From: Clostridia bacterium
GTDB lineage: Bacteria; Bacillota_E; RBS10-35; JAJYVN01
Direction: 5' to 3'
DNA length: 9,232 nt
Assembly: GCA_027335545.1 (NCBI GenBank)
Contig: DAHWHV010000244.1
Location: 1-9,232 of the forward strand
Position 1 is the stretch's first letter, and every line of letters begins with the position of its first letter. The notes beneath the pieces are model-generated. The model did not search any database, had not been told where the DNA came from, and was given only the letters and a program-made list of their open reading frames with translations. The position numbers and the translations under genes were made by a program. This document shows positions 1 to 6,442 of this stretch, piece by piece.

Positions 1-30
1 CCGCCGCCCGGGCGGGCCTCCCGCCGCGGG

Positions 31-61
31 GCTGGGCGCCACCACCCAGGCGGCGCCCGGC
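31..61 (-). terminator. GC-rich hairpin downstream of the kinase gene, possible terminator
   Basis: Positions 31-40 (GCTGGGCGCC) pair with 52-61 (GGCGCCCGGC) as a 10-bp stem with one G-U pair and an 11-base loop. The hairpin begins 7 bases past the kinase stop codon, where an operon terminator would sit. No T-run follows on the minus strand, so this is not a textbook intrinsic terminator; it could instead block RNA decay or assist termination. A 12-bp palindrome CCGCCCGGGCGG follows at 4-15. The rest of the 68 bases at this edge holds nothing else that I can see. Confidence 0.45.
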
Positions 62-68
62 GGGGCCC

Positions 69-1517
69 TCAGGGCAGGGACGGCGGAGGCCCCGGCGGGG
101 CCAGCGGCAGGGCCAGCGTGAAGCAACTCCCGCGGCCCACCTCGCTGCGCACCCGGACCTCCCCGCCGTGCTCCCGGGCCAGCAGTTGGGCGATGGACAG
201 CCCGAGGCCGAAGCCGTCCTGCCCCCGCGCGTGGGCCTCGTCGCCGCGGAAGAACGGTTCGAACAACCGCGGCAGGAGGTCCGGGGGGATGCCGGGCCCG
301 TCATCCTCCACGGACAGGGTGGCCACCTCGGACCCACCGACCGCCATGGTGACGCACCCCCCGGCGGGGGTGTACTTGAGGGCGTTGTCCACCAGGATCA
401 CGGAGATCTGCTGCAGGCGCTCCGCGTCCCCCAGCACGGGCACGGGGTCGGGCGCCGCCAGGCGGAGGGTGCGCCCCTCGGCGACCAGGACCATCGTCTC
501 ATGCACGCTGGCGGCGAGCGCCGCCAGATCCAGCCGCTCCCAGCGACCGCGCTCGGCGTGCTCGCCGCGGGCCAGGACCAGGAGGCGGGTGGTCAGGCGG
601 CGCATCCGGGCGGCCTCCTCGCGGATCGCCGTCGCGGCCTGCTCGGTGACCTCCGCACCCTGGGTCTGCCAGCGGCCGAGGAGTTCGGCGTAGCCCTGGA
701 TGATCGCCAGCGGCGTGCGCAGCTCGTGCGAGGCCACAGCAACGAAGCGTTGGCGCGCCCGGGCCGCCTCGGCGATGCGCTCCAGGGCCTGGTTGAAGAC
801 GGTGGCGAGGTCGCGCAGTTCGTCGCGGGGGCCGTCCTCCGGCAGGCGGGCCTCCAGGTTGTGGGCGTCGATGCGCCGCGCGGCGGCGATGATCCGGCGC
901 ACCGGGGCCAAGGCCTGGTTGGCCAGCAGCAGGCCCACCCCGGCGCCGAGCCCCGCCCCGGCGACATCGACCCAGAGCAGGACGCGGCGCGCCTGCCGGA
1001 GGAAGGCGTAGACCGAACCCAGCGACTTGGCGACCTGTACGGCGCCGACGACGGCGCCGTGCCGGCGCAACGGCGCAGAGACCCAGGCCAGGGGCGGCCC
1101 GGCGCCGCCGGGCGCCGGGCGCAGGCCGCGGGCCGGGACACGGGGGGCCGGCGGCAAGGGCAGCGTGCCGCCCTCCAGGTTGGCCGAGCGGCTGACGACG
1201 ACGCCCTGGGCGTTCTCCACCTGCACCAACTGGCCCGATCCCGGGGCCACCAGGACCAGGGCCGGGTTGCCCAGGCCCATCTGCACCCGCTCGCCCCGGG
1301 TGCCGCCGGCCTCCCCTCCGGAGCCGTGCCCGGGGGCGCCCGGCACGCCGGCGACCAGGGCGGCGACGGTGACGCCGGTGTCGGCCAGGGTCCGGAAGGT
1401 GTCCCCGGTCAGCAGCGGGCGGAGGAGGCGCAGGGCCACGAAGGTGCTGCAGGCCAGCGCCAGGAGCACGGAGAGGCCGTACCAGGCCGTGAGCCGCCAG
1501 CCGATGCGGTGCCTCAC
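69..1517 (-). CDS. Sensor histidine kinase of a two-component system (HAMP, HisKA, HATPase)
   Basis: Membrane sensor kinase of 482 residues that should autophosphorylate on His and pass the phosphate to the response regulator encoded just upstream. Visible parts: TM1 at about residues 8-32; an extracytoplasmic domain at about 33-177 with a Gly/Pro/Ala-rich stretch (about 57-75) and a small-sensor-like stretch (QVENAQGVVVSRSANL, 99-114); TM2 at about 178-200; HAMP at about 201-255; the H-box SHELRTPL with phospho-acceptor His264; the N-box VDNALKYTP with Asn378; the G1 box DDGPGI (405-410); and the G2 box GFGLGLSI (435-442). All catalytic motifs are intact and the length is normal for the family. 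The GTG start overlaps the regulator stop by 4 bases (GTGA), so the two are translationally coupled. Its position after efflux genes suggests it senses an envelope, drug or metal stress. The ligand cannot be read from the sequence. Confidence 0.95.
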   Translation of the reverse strand: MRHRIGWRLTAWYGLSVLLALACSTFVALRLLRPLLTGDTFRTLADTGVTVAALVAGVPGAPGHGSGGEAGGTRGERVQMGLGNPALVLVAPGSGQLVQVENAQGVVVSRSANLEGGTLPLPPAPRVPARGLRPAPGGAGPPLAWVSAPLRRHGAVVGAVQVAKSLGSVYAFLRQARRVLLWVDVAGAGLGAGVGLLLANQALAPVRRIIAAARRIDAHNLEARLPEDGPRDELRDLATVFNQALERIAEAARARQRFVAVASHELRTPLAIIQGYAELLGRWQTQGAEVTEQAATAIREEAARMRRLTTRLLVLARGEHAERGRWERLDLAALAASVHETMVLVAEGRTLRLAAPDPVPVLGDAERLQQISVILVDNALKYTPAGGCVTMAVGGSEVATLSVEDDGPGIPPDLLPRLFEPFFRGDEAHARGQDGFGLGLSIAQLLAREHGGEVRVRSEVGRGSCFTLALPLAPPGPPPSLP

Positions 1518-2278
1518 GGGGGGTCCTGGCGCAGCACGTAGCCGACGCCGCGCACGGTGTGGATGAGCGGGGCCCCGTGGGCTCGGTCGACCTTGGCGCG
1601 CAGTTGGCGGATCATGACGTCGACGATGTTGCTCGTGCCGCTGTAGGCGTAGCCCCAGACCCGTTCCAGCAGGACGTCGCGGGTCATCACCCAGGGGGAG
1701 TTCTCCATCAGGAAGGCCAGCAGGTCGAACTCCCGCCGGGTCAGGGAGACGTCCGCCCCGCCGCGGCAGACCGTGCGCGCGCGCCGGTCCAACCGCAGGT
1801 CGCCGACGCGCAGGGCGTGATCGAAGCCCTCGCCGCGGCGGCGGAGGACCGCCCGCATCCGGGCCAGCACCTCCTCGATATGGAAGGGCTTGGAGACGTA
1901 GTCGTCCGCCCCCGCGTCCAGGCCGGCCACCCGGTCCTGCAGGTCCGCGCGCGCCGTGAGGATGATGATCGGCACGCCCGTGGTCGCCGCCCCCGGCCCG
2001 GGCGCTTCGCCCGCCGCCTCCCCGGGCGACGGCTCGGGCCCGAAGGCCCCGGCGCGGATGCGCCGGCAGACCTCAAGGCCGGGCAGGCCGGGCAGCATCA
2101 GATCCAGCAGGATCACCAGCCAGCCGCCGCGGCGGGCCAGGGTCAGGCCCTCCCGCCCGTCGGCCGCGACCCACACCTCCAGCCCGCGCTGGGACAGCTC
2201 CAGGCGGAGAAGCGCGGCGAGGCGCGGTTCGTCTTCGACCGCCAGCACGCGCCCGCCCGGTCCGGTCTGCGTGAACAC
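1514..2278 (-). CDS. OmpR/PhoB-family response regulator with an insertion in the receiver domain
   Basis: DNA-binding response regulator of 254 residues, partner of the overlapping kinase. The receiver (about 10-150) has the acidic pair Glu15/Asp16, phospho-acceptor Asp59 in LLDLMLPG, Thr108 in IILTARA and Lys130 in SKPF. The winged-helix output domain (about 155-250) shows SLTRREFDLLAFLMENS, the recognition-helix region TSNIVDVMIRQLRAKVD, and the wing GVGYVLR. Residues 77-101, between helix 3 and strand 4, form a Gly/Pro/Ala/Glu-rich loop about 20 residues longer than in CheY-like receivers, where Asp57 and Thr87 are 30 apart; here the distance is 49. I chose the GTG at 2276-2278 because GGGGAGGG lies 4-5 bases upstream and the protein then begins just before the first beta strand. 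An in-frame extension to 2404 stays open but has no conserved content and would run through a strong hairpin. Probable role: control of the adjacent transporter operon (inference). Confidence 0.95.
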   Translation of the reverse strand: MFTQTGPGGRVLAVEDEPRLAALLRLELSQRGLEVWVAADGREGLTLARRGGWLVILLDLMLPGLPGLEVCRRIRAGAFGPEPSPGEAAGEAPGPGAATTGVPIIILTARADLQDRVAGLDAGADDYVSKPFHIEEVLARMRAVLRRRGEGFDHALRVGDLRLDRRARTVCRGGADVSLTRREFDLLAFLMENSPWVMTRDVLLERVWGYAYSGTSNIVDVMIRQLRAKVDRAHGAPLIHTVRGVGYVLRQDPP

Positions 2279-2282
2279 GGCA

Positions 2283-2290
2283 CCCTCCCC
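2283..2290 (-). promoter_or_regulatory. Ribosome binding site that sets the response regulator start
   Basis: The minus strand reads GGGGAGGG, then TGCC, then the GTG start. GGAGG sits 5 bases before the start codon. This site decides between the GTG at 2278 and an in-frame open extension reaching 2404. Confidence 0.7.
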
Positions 2291-2300
2291 CGCCACCCCG

Positions 2301-2336
2301 CCGTGGCGCCCCCACGCCCGCGCCCGGGCGCCACGG
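2301..2336 (-). promoter_or_regulatory. Perfect 11-bp inverted repeat in the leader of the response regulator gene
   Basis: CCGTGGCGCCC at 2301-2311 and GGGCGCCACGG at 2326-2336 are exact reverse complements separated by 14 bases. The repeat ends 22 bases before the GTG start and only about 10 bases before its ribosome site. As RNA it would form a very stable hairpin that could act as an attenuator or affect access to the ribosome site; as DNA it could be a dimeric protein-binding site. Its presence argues that this stretch is leader and not coding. Confidence 0.5.
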
Positions 2337-2436
2337 GGACAGGCTTCTCCCTGACCCAGGCGGCGTCCTCCGCGGGCCCCGGCCCACAGGGCCCCCGCCG
2401 CCAACCAGGGCGCCCGTCCCGCCCACTCCTGCGCGC

Positions 2437-2461
2437 GGCGGGGCCCGGGGGCGGCCCCGCC
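2437..2461 (-). promoter_or_regulatory. Perfect 9-bp stem hairpin after the permease gene
   Basis: Positions 2437-2445 (GGCGGGGCC as read on the plus strand, apart from the order of its first bases: G, GCGGGGCC) pair perfectly with 2453-2461 (GGCCCCGCC) around a 7-base loop. The hairpin lies 25 bases past the permease stop, at the head of the 207-base gap before the response regulator. It lacks a T-run. It may partly end transcription or protect the 3' end of the transporter part of the message, so that transporter and regulator genes are expressed at different levels (inference). Confidence 0.45.
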
Positions 2462-2485
2462 CAGCCACCCGGTCGCCCGCGCCCG

Positions 2486-3853
2486 TCACGATCGCCGCAA
2501 GGCCTCTACCGGTTCGAGTTCGGAGGCCAGGAAGGCCGGGTAGGTACCGCAGAGGACCCCCAGGCCTACCGCCACGGCGACCGCCAGCAACGCGGCCCCC
2601 GGCAGGGGCTGGGCGGCGATGCCCACGGCGGCGAAGAGGCGGATGCCGACATACCCCCCCAACCACCCGAGGAACCCCCCGGAGCCGCAGAGCAGCACGG
2701 ACTCCAGGAGGAACTGTGCCAGCAGGTCCTCCCCCGTGGCCCCGATGGCCTTGCGCAGGCCGATCTCCACCGTGCGCTCACTGACGGCCACCAGCATCAC
2801 GTTCAGCACCCCGATGCCCGCGACCAGCAGGGAGATGGAGGCGATGGCCGCCAGCAGCAGGGACAGGGTCCGGCTCGCGGCGCCCGCCTGCCGTACCAGC
2901 GCGCCGAGGCTGGTTACGCTGAAGGGGCCGCTGTGGTGCCCGTGCCCCAGGACGAGCGCATGGCCGCCGTGGTGCCCCGGCCCGTGGGGTACGGACCCGG
3001 CCTGCAGGGCCAAGAGGCGGCGCACCTGGGAGAGCACGGGGCCCACGGCCCCCGGCGTGCGCACCTTGATCCAGATGGCGCTGATCGCCGGTGTGCCGGC
3101 GAGCAGTTCCGCCGTGCGCTCGGGGATGAGCACGCTGTTATTCATCCCGAGCCCCAGGCTGGCACTGCTGCGCAGCGTCTGCTTCTTGGCCGCCCGGGCG
3201 CGCTTCGCCGGAGCCCCCGACGCGGCGCCGACCGGGCCGGGCACGCCGGAGGCGGCGCTGGCCAGCGGCGAGCCGCGCAACTGCGCGCCGGTGTGCAGTG
3301 GCGCCAGCACGCCGACCACCTGGAAGGGCGTGGCACCGAGGTAGATCGTCTGGCCCACGGGGTTCAGCGCGCCAAACAGCCCGTTGGCCGCCGTGGCCCC
3401 CAGCACGGCCACGCGCAGCGCGCGGCGGTCCTCCACTCTGCTGAGGAAGCGGCCCGCCGCGACGGGGAGCGAGTCGATCCTCGGCAGTTGCGTGGTGACG
3501 CCCAGCACCTCCGCCCGGGTGCCCAGGGATTGGCGCCAGGTGACCGGCAGCTTCAGGGCATCCAGCGGCATCGCCGCCGTGACGTCGGGCACCCGCTGGG
3601 CCAGGCCGGCGGCCACGGAGGCCCGGAGCACGGCTCCGCTGTTGGCCTGCACCGTGACGACGTCGACCCCGAGGTGTTGGAAGCGGGCGGCGACCACCGC
3701 CTTGGCCCCCTGGCCCGCTGCGAGCAGGGTCATGACCGCGGCGACGCCGACCGCGACGCCGCACACCGTCAGCAGGGAGCGCAGACCGCCGGTGACCGCG
3801 CCGGTCCAGGCCACCTCGCCCCGGGCCAGCCAACGCCAGAGCGTGCGCATCAT
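2486..3853 (-). CDS. MacB/FtsX-type ABC transporter permease with His-rich extracytoplasmic insertion
   Basis: Membrane subunit of 455 residues of a MacB-like ABC exporter, without a fused ATPase. TM1 is at about 25-46 after the typical amphipathic start and LRSLLTVCGVAVGVAAV. A large extracytoplasmic MacB_PCD-like domain (about 47-325) follows. TM2 (about 328-353) leads into the FtsX core GIGVLNVMLVAVSERTVEIGLRKAIGA (read in two halves at 346-372), with TM3 at about 384-410 and TM4 at about 418-442. The C-terminus ELEPVEALRR is characteristic of the family. Unusual parts of the extracytoplasmic domain: a low-complexity Ala/Gly/Ser/Pro stretch with the basic patch KRARAAKK (about 189-232), and seven His within residues 290-307 just before TM2. 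The start ATG overlaps the adaptor stop (ATGA). It should be driven by the separate ATPase at 5539-6273 and work with the adaptor at 3850-5514. The substrate is unknown. Confidence 0.93.
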   Translation of the reverse strand: MMRTLWRWLARGEVAWTGAVTGGLRSLLTVCGVAVGVAAVMTLLAAGQGAKAVVAARFQHLGVDVVTVQANSGAVLRASVAAGLAQRVPDVTAAMPLDALKLPVTWRQSLGTRAEVLGVTTQLPRIDSLPVAAGRFLSRVEDRRALRVAVLGATAANGLFGALNPVGQTIYLGATPFQVVGVLAPLHTGAQLRGSPLASAASGVPGPVGAASGAPAKRARAAKKQTLRSSASLGLGMNNSVLIPERTAELLAGTPAISAIWIKVRTPGAVGPVLSQVRRLLALQAGSVPHGPGHHGGHALVLGHGHHSGPFSVTSLGALVRQAGAASRTLSLLLAAIASISLLVAGIGVLNVMLVAVSERTVEIGLRKAIGATGEDLLAQFLLESVLLCGSGGFLGWLGGYVGIRLFAAVGIAAQPLPGAALLAVAVAVGLGVLCGTYPAFLASELEPVEALRRS

Positions 3854-5514
3854 CCGGCCGCCAGCTTGCCGTGGCCCCCGCCATGCCCGCCGCCCCCGGA
3901 CGACGCGTTGGGCGCCGGCGCGGCGCCGACGCTGCCGGTCACCACCGTCTCCCCGGCGCGTAGCCCCGAGAGGATCTGGGCGTAGCGGCTGTTGGTGAGG
4001 CCGAGGCGCACGGTCACCGTGTGCGGCAGCCCCCCCCGGAGCACCTCCACCGCCTCGTGCCGCCCGCGGGTCAGGATGGCGGCGATCGGGACCATCAGGG
4101 CGCTAGAGGCCTTGGCGATCACGATGCGGGCCCCGGCGGTCATGCCGGGCTTGAGCAGGGAGGTGTGGGACACGACGACGCGCACGGCAAAGGTGGCCAG
4201 CCCGGTGCTCGTGTGGCCCACCGTGCCGATCGAGACGACCCGGCCGACGAAGGTGTGGCCGGGCACCCCGGGGGTCGTGATCTGCGCCGCCTGCCCGATG
4301 TGCACCTCCCCGATCTGAAGCTCACTGACCTGGAGCGTGAGCTTCATGTCCTGGCTGTCGAAGACGGTGGTCAGCGGGGTGCCCGCCGACACGGTCTGCC
4401 CCGGCTGGACGAGGACCCGGCCGACGATCCCCGTGAGGGGGCTGCGCACGCTCAACTGGCCGAGGGTGGCCTCGTCCTGCCGCAACTGGGCCTGCGCCTG
4501 CCGCACAGCGATCAGGCCGGCGGCGATCCGTCCGCGGAAGGCCGCACCCCCGACCGTGAGCAGGGGCTGCCCGGCCCGCACCAGGTGGGACGCGGGGATG
4601 CCGAGGAAACGCACCCGGCCGGAGACGGGCGCCCGCACGCTGACCACGTGGAGGTAGCCGGTGATCGACACTTGGTGGGGCACCGTCAGCCAGGCCGTGG
4701 GACCGACCCGGATCGAGAGCTGGCAGCGGTCGCCGGGGGCCAACAGCAACGGGTTGGTCAGGGCGATCGTGGCTGCGTACACGCCGTGGCTGCCCGTCGG
4801 TGAGGCCTGGGGCGTGCGGCTGATCGCGGTCACCCGGCCGGGCACCGTCCCGGCGAAGCGCGTGAAGTGGGCCTGCACGGGGTCCCCCGCGCGCACGCGC
4901 CCGGCGACCAGGGGGACCAACCCCGTCTGGATGACCAGGGTGCGGGGATCCACGATCTGGAAGAGCGTCTGGCCGCGACTGACGCCCGTCCCGACGGCCG
5001 GGGGCGTGCCCGTGACGTTCCCGGTCACCGTGGCCGTGACGGCGACGCGGCGTTCGGTGCTGGCGCGGAGGGCCGAGGCGGTGGGCACCCCCTCCGCCGC
5101 CGCCAGGGCGCGCGTGGCCGAGCTCAGCGCGAGCTTGTCACCCGTCACCTTGAGCACCAGGGCCGGATCGGCGATCCGCGCCAGCGCGGCGCCGCGGGCG
5201 ACGGCGACCCCCTCCGTGGCGGGGACCGCCTGCAGCAGCCCCGACGCCGGGGAGGTGACGAGCGCCTGGGCGGCCGGCTGCAACGGGGCCGAGCCGAACA
5301 CATCCGCGATCATGGTGCCGACCTTGGCCCGGCTCGTGGCGTAGACCGGTGGCCGCGTCACCGCCGCACTGGCCGCGAAGTGCCCGCGCAGCGCCGCCGC
5401 GCCCGCGACCACGACCGCCAGGGCGCCGAGTGTGCCCACCAAGCGCCGCCAACCCAACACAGGCCCCACCCGCCCTTCCAACTTCCTCACGCTCGCGCGG
5501 GTCGGCGCGGGCAC
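3850..5514 (-). CDS. HlyD/MacA-like efflux adaptor (membrane fusion) protein with two tandem modules
   Basis: Predicted membrane-anchored, extracytoplasmic adaptor of the ABC exporter. A positively charged N-terminus is followed by one TM segment (about 22-44). At 554 residues it is longer than the usual 350-450 of the family. I see two adaptor-like units: lipoyl-like half-motifs at about 84-118 and 155-190 with a beta-barrel at about 190-285, then again at about 289-322 and 354-386 with a barrel at about 386-480, and a membrane-proximal domain (about 480-527) ending in LRAGETVVTG. Short helical hairpins (about 120-152 and 329-352) join the lipoyl halves. The second unit has the best family match (SVRSPLTGIVGRVLVQPGQTV, 355-375). 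The C-terminal tail is Gly/His-rich (GGGGHGGGHG, 540-549). The GTG start lies 24 bases after the ATPase stop and has a poor ribosome site. GTG at 5467-5469, preceded by GGAAGGGCGG, is an alternative start that still keeps the anchor. Confidence 0.9.
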   Translation of the reverse strand: MPAPTRASVRKLEGRVGPVLGWRRLVGTLGALAVVVAGAAALRGHFAASAAVTRPPVYATSRAKVGTMIADVFGSAPLQPAAQALVTSPASGLLQAVPATEGVAVARGAALARIADPALVLKVTGDKLALSSATRALAAAEGVPTASALRASTERRVAVTATVTGNVTGTPPAVGTGVSRGQTLFQIVDPRTLVIQTGLVPLVAGRVRAGDPVQAHFTRFAGTVPGRVTAISRTPQASPTGSHGVYAATIALTNPLLLAPGDRCQLSIRVGPTAWLTVPHQVSITGYLHVVSVRAPVSGRVRFLGIPASHLVRAGQPLLTVGGAAFRGRIAAGLIAVRQAQAQLRQDEATLGQLSVRSPLTGIVGRVLVQPGQTVSAGTPLTTVFDSQDMKLTLQVSELQIGEVHIGQAAQITTPGVPGHTFVGRVVSIGTVGHTSTGLATFAVRVVVSHTSLLKPGMTAGARIVIAKASSALMVPIAAILTRGRHEAVEVLRGGLPHTVTVRLGLTNSRYAQILSGLRAGETVVTGSVGAAPAPNASSGGGGHGGGHGKLAAG

Positions 5515-5538
5515 CCGTCGCCCGGGGTCCGCCGTGCG

Positions 5539-6273
5539 TCAGGCCGGGGCGATGGACTCGACGCGCCCGTCGCGCATGGTCACGATGCGCCCCGCGTAGC
5601 GCGCGATGTCAGGCTCATGCGTCACCTGCACCACCGTCAGGCCCTGGGCGTTGAGGGCGCTGAAGGCGTCCATGATCTCGTGGCTGGTGCGCGTATCCAG
5701 GTTCCCCGTGGGCTCGTCCGCCAGGATCAGGCGCGGGCGCGTGACCAGGGCACGCGCGATCGCGGCGCGTTGCTGCTGCCCGCCGGAGACCTCCGTCGGG
5801 CGGCGCAGGGCGAGGTCCTCGATCCCCACGACGGCGAGGGCCTCCAGGGCACGGCGGCGGCGCAGGGCGGGGGGGAGGCCCCGGTAGAGGAGGGGGGCGG
5901 CCACGTTGTCGACCAGGCGCAGGCGCGGCAGCAGGAAGAAGCCCTGGAAGACGAAGCCGATCCGCTCGTTGCGCTCCGCCGCCAACGCCCTGGGGCCCAT
6001 GCCCTCCATCGGCCGTCCCGCCAGGCGGTACCTGCCCGCCCCGGGGCGGTCCAGCAGGCCGAGGATGTTCATGAGGGTGGACTTGCCCGAGCCGGACGGC
6101 CCGACGATCGACAGGAACTCGCCCTCGGCGACGGTGAAGGTGACCCCTTCCAGGGCGCGCACCACCCCGCCGCCGACGCGGTAGTCCTTGCCGATGTTCT
6201 TCAACTCCAGGAGCGGGACCCCGCCGGTGGGTTGCCCCTGCGCCGCCACCCGCCCCCCCCCCCCCGGCTCCAT
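5539..6273 (-). CDS. ABC transporter ATPase, LolD/MacB-NBD type
   Basis: Cytoplasmic ATP-hydrolysing subunit of 244 residues from the ATG at 6271-6273. Motifs: Walker A GPSGSGKST (58-66); Q-loop Gln110 in FVFQGFFLLP; signature VSGGQQQR (162-169), with Val in place of the usual Leu; Walker B LILADEP with Glu187; D-loop GNLD (190-193); and H-loop His219 in THEPD. The Q-loop region and GNLDTRTSHEIMDAF are typical of the LolD/MacB/FtsE subfamily that pairs with FtsX-like permeases. It is the first gene of the five-gene unit. The start is uncertain: the ATG has no good ribosome site, and the GTG at 6247-6249, just after a 13-G run, would give 236 residues beginning closer to the conserved domain. 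Both choices leave the ABC core (from about residue 21, LLELKNIGKDY) intact. The frame stays open upstream to 6375, but that extension looks non-coding. Confidence 0.93.
   Translation of the reverse strand: MEPGGGGRVAAQGQPTGGVPLLELKNIGKDYRVGGGVVRALEGVTFTVAEGEFLSIVGPSGSGKSTLMNILGLLDRPGAGRYRLAGRPMEGMGPRALAAERNERIGFVFQGFFLLPRLRLVDNVAAPLLYRGLPPALRRRRALEALAVVGIEDLALRRPTEVSGGQQQRAAIARALVTRPRLILADEPTGNLDTRTSHEIMDAFSALNAQGLTVVQVTHEPDIARYAGRIVTMRDGRVESIAPA
6253..6265 (-). repeat. Run of 13 G (coding strand) at the 5' end of the ABC ATPase gene
   Basis: Thirteen C in a row on the plus strand, read as 13 G in the message. If translation starts at the ATG at 6273, the run encodes Gly4 at residues 4-7, and any gain or loss of one base would shift the frame before the ABC domain. 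If the GTG at 6249 is the start, the run sits 3 bases before it, in the ribosome-site position. It is the longest homopolymer I noticed in the window. Confidence 0.8.
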
Positions 6274-6442
6274 GCGGGCCGCGCAGGCGCGTCCCCGCCG
6301 ACCATCCTGGGGCGAGAAGATGAAGCGCGCGTGAGGGGGTGATGAGGGTTCGGGAAGGGCCGGTGGACGGACCACGGCTCTTGGACCGCGACCATACGCG
6401 CATCTGGGATGAGGGTGAGCGCGCCCCCGCCAGGCCGACGCC
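6274..6442 (-). promoter_or_regulatory. Spacer with probable promoter region of the five-gene export/regulator unit
   Basis: These 169 bases separate the glycosidase stop from the ATPase start and are the most likely place for the operon promoter. A weak -10 candidate, TATGGT (minus strand, 6391-6396), has only a poor -35 match (CTCACC) 17 bases upstream. Three TGAGGG hexamers (plus strand) occur at 6332-6337, 6343-6348 and 6410-6415; the first two start exactly 11 bases apart, the spacing usual for OmpR/PhoB half-sites. A 9-base direct repeat GATGAGGGT lies at 6341-6349 and 6408-6416. No clear terminator follows the glycosidase. Confidence 0.4.

Noticed and set aside
168..1541. 457-residue open frame on the plus strand
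   Set aside because: It is antisense to the kinase gene, which has all catalytic motifs. The translation is compositionally biased with no recognisable family.
2279..2404. In-frame N-terminal extension of the response regulator
   Set aside because: It has no conserved content and contains a perfect 11-bp hairpin; a good ribosome site precedes the GTG at 2278.
1559..3985. 808-residue open frame on the plus strand
   Set aside because: It runs antisense to the response regulator and permease. Its translation is low-complexity Gln/Gly/Pro/Arg with no domain; long antisense frames are expected at this GC content because stop codons are rare.
4867..6342. 491-residue open frame on the plus strand
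   Set aside because: It is antisense to the adaptor and ATPase genes and has no motif of its own.
6274..6375. In-frame N-terminal extension of the ABC ATPase
   Set aside because: It is Pro/Arg-rich, has no family similarity and covers the probable promoter region.
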